Shown here one piece after another: positions 6,609-14,980 of a stretch of 22,091 nt of DNA (the stretch's first letter is position 1; each line of letters begins with the position of its first letter). This stretch comes from an uncultured Campylobacter sp. Its GTDB lineage: Bacteria > Campylobacterota > Campylobacteria > Campylobacterales > Campylobacteraceae. Where the stretch lies: positions 1 to 22,091 of the forward strand of contig UQCL01000037.1 in NCBI GenBank assembly GCA_900539505.1. The letters are read 5' to 3'. The translations under genes and the position numbers were made by a program. The notes beneath the pieces were generated by a model. The model saw only the letters and a program-made list of their open reading frames with translations, was not told where the DNA came from and did no database searches.

Positions 6609-7396
6609 TGAGAAAATTTAATCCCAAAGGCGATCAGAGTAAAAAAAATTACTACAAAGACAGATTTTTCATTCCCGAGGAAACGCCTAAATCCAGCGCA
6701 AACGAGAGCGATTTCAAAGACGATCTGGACGCGCTTGAAGGCATTCAAATTTTAAACTCATATGTGGAATTTAACACCCTTGTGCTCTATGTGGAGTCTG
6801 CGCAAAATTTAGCGGCGCTGCGTGCGCTTAAGAGCGCGGGATATGAAATTTTGTGCGAGCTAAGCGGCGTGGATTTCACCGAGGCTCGCGGCGGCATCGA
6901 GGTTTTTTATCAGCTTTTGGATATCAAAAGAGCGCGCCGCGCGCGGCTAAAGTGCTTCGTGCCGAATGAGAGCTTTTTGCAAAGCGCTGCGGGCATCTAC
7001 AAAAGCGCGAATTGGGCGGAGCGCGAGCTATACGATATGATGGGCGTTTGGATTGAAAATCATCCAAATTTAGCGCGCCTAATAATGCCCGATGATTGGT
7101 TCGGACATCCGCTTTTAAAGTCCTATCCGCTGCAAGGAGACGAGTTTGCCAAGTGGTACGAGGTGGATAAAATTTTTGGGGTTGGCGCGCGTGAGCGGAT
7201 CGGCGAGGAGAACCGAAATTCCGCATTCGTGGATGAAAAAGATACCTTTAACTTCGCGCGGCTCTATCACGAGGGCGGTTATGGCGAGCCGCGGCCGCAA
7301 GAGAAAATTTTACAAGAATATCAGGAAGAGGGCGGCGTGCGTTTCGTAAAACGCGTTAAACGCGGAATTTACAAGATCATTACAAAGAGAAAATAA
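6608..7396 (+). CDS. nuoC: Complex I subunit C (30 kDa)
   Basis: 262-residue peripheral-arm subunit, separate from NuoD as in epsilonproteobacteria (fused in E. coli). The 30-kDa signature is in the centre: ERELYDMMGVWIENHPNL followed by PDDWFGHPLLKSYPL. I chose ATG at 6608, which overlaps the nuoB stop (TGATG) and matches the C. jejuni-type N-terminus MRKF. The frame is open upstream to 6503, but that extension lies inside nuoB, is compositionally odd and would add 35 unlikely residues. About 50 charged N-terminal residues precede the folded domain. The stop overlaps the nuoD start by one base (TAATG). Confidence 0.95.
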   Translation: MRKFNPKGDQSKKNYYKDRFFIPEETPKSSANESDFKDDLDALEGIQILNSYVEFNTLVLYVESAQNLAALRALKSAGYEILCELSGVDFTEARGGIEVFYQLLDIKRARRARLKCFVPNESFLQSAAGIYKSANWAERELYDMMGVWIENHPNLARLIMPDDWFGHPLLKSYPLQGDEFAKWYEVDKIFGVGARERIGEENRNSAFVDEKDTFNFARLYHEGGYGEPRPQEKILQEYQEEGGVRFVKRVKRGIYKIITKRK

Positions 7397-8622
7397 TGCA
7401 AAATCCAAGCAAGCTAAGACCGTTTTTCGAAAACATCGAGTACGAGCGCGAGGGCGCGAATATGATCTTAAATTTCGGTCCGCAGCATCCAAGCGCGCAC
7501 GGCCAGCTAAAGCTAGTGCTGGAGCTTGACGGCGAGCGTATCGTGCGCGCCCGCCCGGGCGTAGGTTACATGCATCGGGGCATCGAAAAGATGGCAGAAA
7601 ATATGATCTACGCGGAGTTTGTTCCCGTAACCGACCGCGTCGATTATGTCGCATCGGGCTCGAACAACTACGGCTTTTGCGCCGCGGTCGAGAAGCTCTG
7701 CGGCATCGAAGTGCCGCGCCGCGCGCAGATCATCCGCACGATCTTGCTGGAGCTTAATCGTATCAGCTCGCACCTTCTGTTTTTGGGTACGCACGCGCTT
7801 GATATCGGCGCGATGACGGTGTTTCTCTACTGCTTTCGTTCGCGCGAATACATACTTGATCTCATAGAGAAATACTGCGGCGCGCGCCTTACGCACAATA
7901 ACGTCAAAATCGGCGGAATGTTTTTGGATCTGCCTAACGGCTGGCTAGAAGAGATGTTAAAATTTTGCGACGAATTCCCAAGCGACATTAAAGAATTTGA
8001 AGATATGCTCGATACCAATAGAATTTGGCTGATGCGAACCGAGGGCGTGGGCGTGATCTCGCACGAAGACGCCCTTAGCTGCGGCTGTAGCGGAGTGACG
8101 CTGCGCGCTAGCGGGCATGCTTGGGATATCCGAAAAGAAGAGCCATACCTCATCTACGACGAGCTTGATTTCGACGTGCCGTATGCGAGCGAGGGCGATT
8201 GCTACGCGCGCTATAAGTGCTATATGGCGGAGATGCGCGAGAGCCTTAAAATTTTGCGCCAGTGTGCGAAACACTATCCGCTAAGCGATCCGCAAATTTT
8301 AGCGATTGATCCCGCTTACGTAAATCCGAGCAAAGAGCAGATCATGACGCAAAACTACTCGCTGATGCAGCATTTCGTGCTGGTTACGCAGGGTTTGCGC
8401 CCGCCCGTGGGCGAAATTTACGCCGCGAGCGAGAGTCCTAAGGGCGAACTTGGATTTTATATCCGTTCGATGGGCGAAAGCCGCCCGTACCGCCTTAAGA
8501 TCCGCACGCCGAGCTTTTGGCATTGCGCGGTCTATGAGGAAATTTTACCCGGGCAGTATCTTGCCGACGCCGCGGCGATCATCGGCAGCACGAATATCAT
8601 TTTAGGCGAGGTGGATCGATGA
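7396..8622 (+). CDS. nuoD: Complex I subunit D (49 kDa, quinone site)
   Basis: 408-residue subunit that, with NuoB, forms the quinone-reduction pocket. Signatures are NFGPQHPSAHG ending at 36, GYMHRGIEK at 57-65 (49-kDa/NiFe-hydrogenase-like fold), and the family-typical C-terminal end SxxNIILGEVDR. Length is standard for a stand-alone NuoD. ATG at 7396 shares one base with the nuoC stop. It overlaps the next gene by four bases (ATGA). Confidence 0.97.
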   Translation: MQNPSKLRPFFENIEYEREGANMILNFGPQHPSAHGQLKLVLELDGERIVRARPGVGYMHRGIEKMAENMIYAEFVPVTDRVDYVASGSNNYGFCAAVEKLCGIEVPRRAQIIRTILLELNRISSHLLFLGTHALDIGAMTVFLYCFRSREYILDLIEKYCGARLTHNNVKIGGMFLDLPNGWLEEMLKFCDEFPSDIKEFEDMLDTNRIWLMRTEGVGVISHEDALSCGCSGVTLRASGHAWDIRKEEPYLIYDELDFDVPYASEGDCYARYKCYMAEMRESLKILRQCAKHYPLSDPQILAIDPAYVNPSKEQIMTQNYSLMQHFVLVTQGLRPPVGEIYAASESPKGELGFYIRSMGESRPYRLKIRTPSFWHCAVYEEILPGQYLADAAAIIGSTNIILGEVDR

Positions 8623-8849
8623 AACGCTACGATTTGAGGCATCTGGGCGATAAATTTTTAAACCGCATGGGCGAAATTTTAAAAAATTCCGCTCGCGGCG
8701 AGACGATGATCTTTATGTTTGAGATGGGCGATTTCAGCGCGGTTCAAAAGAGCGCCGATCTGGTGGAGGGGCTAAATTCCACGCTTTTAAGCTCGATACG
8801 CTATAACCAAGTCGATTGGATGGTCGTCGCCAAAAAGGGGAGAGGATGA
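8619..8849 (+). CDS. Small complex I-associated protein in the nuoE position (Cj1575-like)
   Basis: 76-residue soluble protein with no cysteine at all. It cannot hold the 2Fe-2S cluster of a true NuoE (about 160 residues, four Cys). By position and size it matches the small protein encoded between nuoD and nuoG in C. jejuni (Cj1575c), usually labelled a NuoE-family homologue. In that organism NADH is not the donor; flavodoxin feeds the complex, and these two proteins are thought to form the docking surface. The start overlaps nuoD (ATGA) and the end overlaps the next gene (ATGA), so it is tightly coupled. Confidence 0.85.
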   Translation: MKRYDLRHLGDKFLNRMGEILKNSARGETMIFMFEMGDFSAVQKSADLVEGLNSTLLSSIRYNQVDWMVVAKKGRG

Positions 8850-9553
8850 AAATTTTAAATTTCGCGTCGCTGCTTAGCCTGCAAAATCCCGCGCTTGCAG
8901 AAGGTTTTAAGAGCGCTGAAATTTTAAGCGTATCGCCGCTGCAAGATCCGCATCTTCCGGGCGAGCTGATAAAATGCGAGATCGGCGCGCAAAGCTTCGT
9001 GCTGGCGCTAATTTGCGCTAGTTTTTGCGACGAGCCCTATTTCGCGGATCTGGATCTGGAGTATTTAAGCGGCGAAAGCAGCGTGGGTGAGGAGGAGATC
9101 GAGCAGATCGCGGAGTTTTTACGGAGAGGCTGTGACGCGCTTTTGATCGACGATGCGCTTATTAAAACCCATCCCGACGCCGAAAATATCAAAGCCTTTC
9201 TATCTCTCATAGCAGCGAAGTTCGGGGTTAAAATTTTAAATTTACGCGGCGAGCGAGCGGATTTAGGCGCGCAAGAGCGGGCAAATTTAAGCCCCCTTAA
9301 AGAGCCTGAGAATTTCGACGGCGCCGTGGTTTTCAAACACGATGCGGACGAGCGTCTCATCGGCGGAAGGTATTTTTGCATGGTCGCAAAGGTCAAGGGC
9401 GGCGATCGCGTCCGTATTAAAACGCCGCACCTAAATTTGGAAAAAGAATTTATTTTGGATGAGGAGCTAAAGGGCACGATTGCGCTTTTGGGCTCGGGCG
9501 GTCAGGACTTTGGCGGTTATAATTTCGAATTAGCCGAAATTTCTAAGGTTTAA
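8846..9553 (+). CDS. Complex I-associated protein in the nuoF position (Cj1574-like)
   Basis: 235-residue soluble protein where nuoF should be. A true NuoF has about 420 residues with FMN- and NADH-binding glycine loops and a C-terminal SxxCGxC 4Fe-4S motif. None of these is visible: the five Cys are scattered (KCE, ICASFC, GCD, FCM). It corresponds by order to C. jejuni Cj1574c, which, with the preceding small protein, is thought to accept electrons from flavodoxin. The C-terminal part (GDRVRIKTPHL, GSGGQDFGGYNFE) looks like a beta-domain. ATG at 8846 (ATGA overlap) has an AGGGGAGAGG binding site; an upstream start at 8816 would lie inside the previous gene and is less likely. Confidence 0.85.
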   Translation: MKILNFASLLSLQNPALAEGFKSAEILSVSPLQDPHLPGELIKCEIGAQSFVLALICASFCDEPYFADLDLEYLSGESSVGEEEIEQIAEFLRRGCDALLIDDALIKTHPDAENIKAFLSLIAAKFGVKILNLRGERADLGAQERANLSPLKEPENFDGAVVFKHDADERLIGGRYFCMVAKVKGGDRVRIKTPHLNLEKEFILDEELKGTIALLGSGGQDFGGYNFELAEISKV

Positions 9554-9554
9554 A

Positions 9555-12251
9555 ATGGCAAAGATCACGATCGACGGTAAAGCTTGCGAGTGCGACGAGG
9601 GCGAGTACATCTTGCAGGTCGCGCGTCGCTGCGGCGTTTTTATCCCTGCGCTTTGTTATCTAAGTGGCGGTACGCCGACGCTCGCATGCAGGCTTTGTAT
9701 GGTCGAAGCGGACGGCAAGCGCGTCTATAGCTGCAACGCCAAGGCCAAGGACGGCATGGTCGTTTACAGCCGCAGCCCCGAGATCGACGCCGAGCGCGAA
9801 GCGATCACGCAGGTTTATTGTATTAACCATCCGATGGCGTGCGGGGTTTGCGATCAAAGCGGCGAATGCGAACTTCAAAATTTAGCCCATCTGATGCGCA
9901 CAAATATCCAAAGCTACGCTATTCGCGATACGGCGCGCGAGGTGCAGGATTGGGGATATTTGAGCTACGATCCTAGCCTTTGCATCGTTTGCGAGCGCTG
10001 TATCACCGCCGCGAAGGACCGCTTGGGCGTAGATGCGTTTAAGCTCGTCCCGCGCGGCGGAGACGCGCCGAGCAAGGAGCAAAAGGACGCGATGCCTAAA
10101 GACGCCTACGCCGTGTGGAACAAACTTCAAAAAAGCCTAATCGCGCGGGTAAATGAAAATGATGATTGCGTAAACTACGGCGAGAGCGCGGCGGTCTGCC
10201 CGACTGGGGCTCTGGTAGAGCGCGCGTTTAAATACGTCTCAAACGCTTGGGAGTTGCGCCAAATCCCCGCTTCCAATCCGCACAGCAGCGACTGCGAACT
10301 GCTTTATTACGAGGTCAAGCGCCGCGGTATAGGCGACGCACGTGAAAAAATTTATCGCGTTAGTAGCGACATAAATTTTAGCGTCCTGCATGCAGGAGCG
10401 CGCTTCGGCTGGGATTTTTCAAACGAGCAGGCGAGCAAAAACGAAGCGGTTTTTAATCGCATCGTGCGCGGCATCGAGGACGGCGAGATCAAAAATATCA
10501 AATTTAATAGCTTCATTACCAACGAAGAGGCGCGGATTTTAGAGCTTTTGCGGCAAAAATTTAAGCTCGCTCTGATTAACGATGAAGCGCTTGCGTATCA
10601 AAAATTCCTACGCGAATTTTCAAAATTTAGCGGCACGAAATTTTATAATGCGGATTCGCAGACGGTTAAAAACAGCGATTTCATCGTTGTTTGCGGCACG
10701 TTTTTACGTAGCGACGCGCCGAATTTGGGCTATGCGGTAAACAGCGCCTGCAGGCTAAATAAGGCAAGCGGGATCTATTTTCATCCGTTTTGCGACGAGG
10801 GCATTAAGGGCTTTGGCAAAAATTTTATCCATCAGCCGCACGCCGCGGGCTTGGAGGCACAGATCCTGCTTTGGATCTTGCAAAAGTTCGGGCGCGATCT
10901 GCCTGAGTGGCTGGATGCGAAACTCGCGGCGGAATTTGAAATTTCGCGCGCCGCGGCGAAGGAAAATTTAGACGAGAAACCCGTGGGTTCGCAAAATCCT
11001 GAAAATTCTGCGGAGGCAAATGGCGCTGGGAACGTTGTGAGTGCGAGCGGTGCCGAAAATTCCGCAAGCGCGGATGGTGCCGAAAATTCCGCAAAAAATT
11101 CCGCGCAGAATTCCGAAAATCCTGCGGAAAGTAAAATTTCAAATTTTGCCGCAGCGCTCGGGTTGGACGAGCAAAAAATATATGAAATTTTGGCTAAAAA
11201 GGAGCATTTTTCGCTTATCATCGGCGAGGATTTTATCCGCACGCCAAATAGCGCTACGCTCGCGCGTCTAGCGGGTTTGGTGCAGCGCTACACGCCGCTA
11301 AAAGTGCTAGTGGTGCCGCCGCGCACGAATAGCCTTGGTGTCGCGCTCATCTGTGAGCTTAGCGCGCAAACGAGCGCGGGCGAGACGCTAGGCTACAACG
11401 AAGCGGGCGATATTAGCTTCGGCGTACTGGAAGCGGATCTGGACGCGCCTAGCTTGGTACAGCAAGAGGGCACGTTTACGAACTACGACAAGCGCGTGGT
11501 GCCTACTAATGCGGCGCTTGATTACGGCGGATACGAGCTAAACGATATCGCCTGTGCGCTGGGAGTTTGCGCGGAACACGCGATCAGCTATACGTCAAGC
11601 TTGGGCGCAGATTTTGAGCCGGTTAAATTTGATGATTTAGAAAATTTCTACGACAACGGCGGCGCAAATCACCGCGGATATGAGCTGCGAAATGAGGAGT
11701 TTGCCGCTAGCGAGGAGGAGTTTGAAATTTCGCCTTCCGCGCCGCTTAGAGCAGGCGAGGGCGAAATTTTAATCTATGAGGCTAATCCGCTGCATCAATT
11801 CAATAAATTTAGCGGAGCAAGCAGCGGGCTGGGCGAAGCGGGCGCGCTGTATCTAAGCCCCGGCATCGCCGAAGCTCTGGGCGTGAGCGCGGGCGATGTT
11901 GTTAAAATTTACCAAGCGGACGGCGCGAGCAACGATAAAAAAACTAGCGACGCGGGCAAAACTAGTGCCGCTAATGATAAAAGCGGTGCTGCTCGTGCGA
12001 AAAAAACGGATCGCGCAAGCGCCGCGCATAAAGCCGGCGGCGCCGGTGATGAAAATAGCGAAAGCGGCGAAAACAGGCTCGTAAGCTTAAAGCGCGAAAT
12101 CGTCGCTAGCGTAAAGATCGATCCGGGCTTTAGCGGGGCGTATCTACCATATTTTGACGAGAAGCTCCGCGGCGAGATATTTTTCAAAACCTCACGCTAC
12201 GCAAGCGTGAAAATCGAGAAAATTTCAAAGGAGAGGGCAGATGAGCGATAG
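9555..12251 (+). CDS. nuoG: Complex I subunit G, with two low-complexity inserts
   Basis: 898-residue peripheral-arm subunit carrying the iron-sulfur wire. The N-terminal 2Fe-2S cluster has C34, C45, C48 and C60. The His-ligated cluster has H92, C96, C99 and C105. A further 4Fe-4S has C143, C146, C149 and C215 (VCPTGAL). The rest is a molybdopterin-oxidoreductase-like domain. It is about 80 residues longer than the C. jejuni protein. The excess is two disordered inserts: about 476-527 (Asn/Ser/Ala/Glu, repeats of GAENSA) and about 788-839 (Ala/Lys/Asp/Gly) in the C-terminal beta-domain between VVKIYQADG and RLVSLKRE. Removing both gives about 795 residues. ATG at 9555 with AAGG upstream; the 3' end overlaps nuoH by 11 bases. 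Confidence 0.96.
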   Translation: MAKITIDGKACECDEGEYILQVARRCGVFIPALCYLSGGTPTLACRLCMVEADGKRVYSCNAKAKDGMVVYSRSPEIDAEREAITQVYCINHPMACGVCDQSGECELQNLAHLMRTNIQSYAIRDTAREVQDWGYLSYDPSLCIVCERCITAAKDRLGVDAFKLVPRGGDAPSKEQKDAMPKDAYAVWNKLQKSLIARVNENDDCVNYGESAAVCPTGALVERAFKYVSNAWELRQIPASNPHSSDCELLYYEVKRRGIGDAREKIYRVSSDINFSVLHAGARFGWDFSNEQASKNEAVFNRIVRGIEDGEIKNIKFNSFITNEEARILELLRQKFKLALINDEALAYQKFLREFSKFSGTKFYNADSQTVKNSDFIVVCGTFLRSDAPNLGYAVNSACRLNKASGIYFHPFCDEGIKGFGKNFIHQPHAAGLEAQILLWILQKFGRDLPEWLDAKLAAEFEISRAAAKENLDEKPVGSQNPENSAEANGAGNVVSASGAENSASADGAENSAKNSAQNSENPAESKISNFAAALGLDEQKIYEILAKKEHFSLIIGEDFIRTPNSATLARLAGLVQRYTPLKVLVVPPRTNSLGVALICELSAQTSAGETLGYNEAGDISFGVLEADLDAPSLVQQEGTFTNYDKRVVPTNAALDYGGYELNDIACALGVCAEHAISYTSSLGADFEPVKFDDLENFYDNGGANHRGYELRNEEFAASEEEFEISPSAPLRAGEGEILIYEANPLHQFNKFSGASSGLGEAGALYLSPGIAEALGVSAGDVVKIYQADGASNDKKTSDAGKTSAANDKSGAARAKKTDRASAAHKAGGAGDENSESGENRLVSLKREIVASVKIDPGFSGAYLPYFDEKLRGEIFFKTSRYASVKIEKISKERADER

Positions 12252-13236
12252 TGCATTTTATTTCGTAGCTACCGCCTTAAAGGCGCTCGTGATTTTAGCC
12301 GTCATCGCGCTGCTCTCGGGGCTTGCGACCTACGCCGAGCGCAAGGTGCTTGCCTTTATGCAGCGCAGGATCGGCCCCTCCATGGTCGGGCCTGCGGGGC
12401 TTTTGCAGGTGGGCGCGGATATGATAAAGCTTTTTACCAAAGAGGATGCGATCCCTGCACGGGCGAATAAGCTTCTTTTTAAAATAGCGCCGATAATCTC
12501 GGCTACGGGAGCTTTCGTGGCGCTTTCGGTAGTGCCGCTACTACCGGAGTTTACGATCGGCGGGCGGACGATCCAGCCGATTTTAAGCGATATAAATGTG
12601 GGAATTTTATTTTTACTCGGAGCTAGCGGCACCTGCGTTTACGGACTGCTGATCGGAGGGCTCGCGAGCTACAATAAATGGGGCACAATAGGCGCGTTTC
12701 GTGCGTTTTTGCAGATCACCTGCTTTGAGGTGATAAACGGCCTTAGCCTGATCCCTATCGTGATGATCACGGGCTCGCTCTCGCTTATCGACATCGTAAG
12801 CGCGCAAAGCGGCGGTATTGACAAGTGGTTTATCTGGAAAGAGCCCGTCTGCTTCGCGCTCTTTCTCATCGCAGCCTTTGTAGAGTGCAACCGCACGCCG
12901 CTATGCCTCACCGAAAACGAAACCGAGATCGTAGCGGGCGCTGGTACGGCGTATTCGGGCATGCGCTGGGGTATGTTTTTTATCGGCGAATACGCCAATA
13001 TCATAACCTATTCAGTCGTTACTACGCTGGTCTTTTTAGGCGGATTTAACGCATTTTGGTTTATCCCCGGCGGCGTTATGATGGTATTAAAATCAAGTCT
13101 CGTGTTTTTCTGCTTCCTATGGGCGCGCGCGGCGTGGCCGCATCTGCGCCCCGATCAGCTGATGGGGCTTTGCTGGAAAGTCTGCATGCCGCTAGCTCTT
13201 GCTTGCGTGCTAATTACGGCGCTAGCGATCGTTTAA
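12241..13236 (+). CDS. nuoH: Complex I subunit H (quinone-chamber membrane subunit)
   Basis: 331-residue membrane protein, about eight helices, linking the quinone site to the proton pumps. Typical stretches are TYAERKVLAFMQRRIGP (30-46), GPAGLLQVGADMIKLFTKE (50-68) and GEYANI (249-254). In the loop before that, the usual PFDLPEAE and EYSG read PLCLTENE (220-227) and AYSG (237-240), so conserved acidic positions of the quinone-chamber loop are changed. This probably is an epsilonproteobacterial trait. ATG at 12241 has GGAGAGGG upstream and overlaps nuoG by 11 bases. Confidence 0.96.
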   Translation: MSDSAFYFVATALKALVILAVIALLSGLATYAERKVLAFMQRRIGPSMVGPAGLLQVGADMIKLFTKEDAIPARANKLLFKIAPIISATGAFVALSVVPLLPEFTIGGRTIQPILSDINVGILFLLGASGTCVYGLLIGGLASYNKWGTIGAFRAFLQITCFEVINGLSLIPIVMITGSLSLIDIVSAQSGGIDKWFIWKEPVCFALFLIAAFVECNRTPLCLTENETEIVAGAGTAYSGMRWGMFFIGEYANIITYSVVTTLVFLGGFNAFWFIPGGVMMVLKSSLVFFCFLWARAAWPHLRPDQLMGLCWKVCMPLALACVLITALAIV

Positions 13237-13246
13237 GGAGGGTACG

Positions 13247-14455
13247 ATGGCAAGATACGCCCAGATCGATAAACGAGCCCCTATTAACTCAGGTGGCGAT
13301 AAGCTTCGTAGATTTCTAACCCGCACCTTTCGCGGCGAGCTTTTCGTGGGGCTGTGGGTCGTTTTGCGAAATATGTTTAAGCGCGGCGGCTCGCATACGC
13401 TTCGATATCCTATGGAAAAATTTGTCATGCCGCCTAGATATCGCGGCGTGCACAAGCTAATGCGCCTGCTTGAAAGCGGCAGCGAGCGCTGCATCGGATG
13501 CGGTTTGTGCGAGAAGATCTGCGTGGCGAACTGCATCGCGATGGAGACAAGCCTCGGCGCCGACGGCCGCAAAAAGGTAGATAACTACTCGATAAATTTA
13601 GGGCGCTGCGTCTATTGCGGGCTTTGCGCGGATGTCTGCCCCGAGATCGCTATCGTGCACGGCTGCGAGTACGAGCTTGCGAGTGAACAGCGGGCATACT
13701 ACGGCTTCAAAGAGGATCTTTTGATTCGCGGCGAAAATTTATGCTTAAACGGCGCGGCGCAGGAGTTTGCGGGCTACGGCAGCCTGGATGAAAACGCAGG
13801 CGCGCGGATCAAGGTGACGCCGAACGCTTATATAAAAAGCGACGCCGCAAGCGACGAGCCAAACTTAAAGAGCGCGGATTTAAATTTAAAAAGTGCCGCG
13901 GAAAGCTCCAAAAAAGAGGGTGCCGCTAGCGATAAAATTCTATTTTCAGGCGGCGCGGACTTAAGCGGTGAAATTTTAGCCGAGCGGCAAGATGTCAGGC
14001 GGGCAAGCTTAAAGAAAAGCTCCGCCGCGGACGCCGAAAATTCTAAAGAAAATTCCGTTATGGACGCTCAAAATTCCGCGCCCGATTCGCAGCGAAATTC
14101 CAAAGAAAACCCCGCTTCTCAAAGCGCCGAAAATTCCGCTATGGGTAATAAAAATTTCGCGGAGAATTCTAAAGAAAATTTCGCTCCGCAGAGCGCCGAC
14201 GATTCCGCCGCTCAAAGTAAAAATTTTAAAGAGAATTCGGTTGTGCCGCACGTCGAGAATTCCACGGGCGGTCTTGCTACGAACGACGATTCTGCGGAAA
14301 ATTCTAAAGAAAATTCCGCCATGCAAGACGCGGGGAGTTCTGCGACGCGAGGTAAAAAATCTAAGGCAAATTCCAAAAAGAATTCCGCCGCAGAAGCTGA
14401 GAATTCTACGCAAAGCTCCGCGCCGGATTCCGCTGCGCAGGGGGAGGAGCAATGA
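13247..14455 (+). CDS. nuoI: Complex I subunit I with a 200-residue repetitive C-terminal tail
   Basis: 402 residues; the family is normally about 160-215. Residues 1-198 are ordinary NuoI: an amphipathic N-terminal part, then two 4Fe-4S motifs, C82-C85-C88-C92 and C121-C124-C127-C131, which carry electrons toward NuoB. From about 199 to the end the protein is low-complexity (Ser, Asn, Ala, Glu, Lys; no Trp or Cys), with six diverged NSKEN-type units 19-26 residues apart, probably disordered and in the cytoplasm. The frame is intact and the stop overlaps nuoJ (ATGA), so the tail is translated unless cleaved. A strong AAGGAGGG site precedes ATG at 13247. The tail is unlikely to be a separate gene because no start or binding site precedes it. 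Confidence 0.95.
   Translation: MARYAQIDKRAPINSGGDKLRRFLTRTFRGELFVGLWVVLRNMFKRGGSHTLRYPMEKFVMPPRYRGVHKLMRLLESGSERCIGCGLCEKICVANCIAMETSLGADGRKKVDNYSINLGRCVYCGLCADVCPEIAIVHGCEYELASEQRAYYGFKEDLLIRGENLCLNGAAQEFAGYGSLDENAGARIKVTPNAYIKSDAASDEPNLKSADLNLKSAAESSKKEGAASDKILFSGGADLSGEILAERQDVRRASLKKSSAADAENSKENSVMDAQNSAPDSQRNSKENPASQSAENSAMGNKNFAENSKENFAPQSADDSAAQSKNFKENSVVPHVENSTGGLATNDDSAENSKENSAMQDAGSSATRGKKSKANSKKNSAAEAENSTQSSAPDSAAQGEEQ
14039..14380 (+). repeat. Diverged coding repeats in the nuoI tail
   Basis: Six copies of a unit like AATTCTAAAGAAAATTCCG start near 14039, 14096, 14165, 14222, 14300 and 14369. Their spacing is 57, 69, 57, 78 and 69 bases, all multiples of three, so the reading frame is kept. 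They encode NSKEN, NSKEN, NSKEN, NFKEN, NSKEN and NSKKN. Short ENSA/NSAP units fill the gaps. All six frames are fairly open here, which produces spurious antisense frames. Confidence 0.85.
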
Positions 14456-14979
14456 TACAAACGCTTGCATTTTATTTTTTCAGTGCGGTTTGCCTGGCGC
14501 TTTTCGGCATCAGCGTTTTTAGCAAAAACGTCCTTTACGCCCTTAGCGCACTGGCTGGCGGCATGGTCTTTATGAGTGGATTTTTCTTTTTGCTGGATGC
14601 GGAGTTTTTGGGCGTAGTGCAGATCATAGTCTACACTGGCGCCGTGATCGTGCTTTACGGCTTTGCGCTGATGTTTTTGGGCGCGGATAAAAACGTAAGC
14701 GAGCCGAAAAAGGGGGCAAGGCTATTTTTTGCGCTTAGCGGCGTGATCGCATTTTTGCTCTTGATTATCGTGCTCGGCGCGGTGGTTGCGAACAACGTAG
14801 AAACGCTTAAAATTTTAAACACCGACGATACCGAGGCGCTTGGGATGATTATCTTTACGAAATATCTGGCGATTTTCGAGCTTGCCGCCGTGATGCTGCT
14901 CGTGGCGATGATCTGCGCTATCGTGCTTGCGCATAAGCAGATGGACGCGAGCCTGAGCTACGAAGAGAGCGAGGGATAA
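14452..14979 (+). CDS. nuoJ: Complex I subunit J
   Basis: 175-residue membrane subunit with five hydrophobic helices; normal length. It lies beside NuoA, K and H and takes part in the conformational coupling of quinone reduction to pumping. The conserved mid-protein stretch LGVVQIIVYTGAVIVLYGFALMF is present, shown here as VVQIIVYTGAVIVL. The last 15 residues are polar and acidic. ATG at 14452 follows GGGGGAGGAG and overlaps the nuoI stop by four bases. One base separates its stop from nuoK. Confidence 0.95.
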   Translation: MIQTLAFYFFSAVCLALFGISVFSKNVLYALSALAGGMVFMSGFFFLLDAEFLGVVQIIVYTGAVIVLYGFALMFLGADKNVSEPKKGARLFFALSGVIAFLLLIIVLGAVVANNVETLKILNTDDTEALGMIIFTKYLAIFELAAVMLLVAMICAIVLAHKQMDASLSYEESEG

Positions 14980-14980
14980 A

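Noticed and set aside
10825..11242. Minus-strand open frames opposite the nuoG insert
   Set aside because: Same cause: they lie opposite the low-complexity part of nuoG and read as Ser/Phe/Ala or His/Arg-rich sequence.
14039..14380. CRISPR-like array
   Set aside because: The repeats are diverged, unevenly spaced and keep a reading frame; spacers are not unique and no cas gene is near.
13844..14455. The nuoI tail as a separate gene fused by a missed stop
   Set aside because: There is no internal start with a binding site and the sequence resembles no independent protein; the in-frame tail is simplest.
14009..14470. Minus-strand open frame of about 153 codons opposite the nuoI tail
   Set aside because: It is a by-product of the repeat sequence, which keeps several frames open; no binding site, odd Arg/Phe/Gly repeats and no family resemblance.
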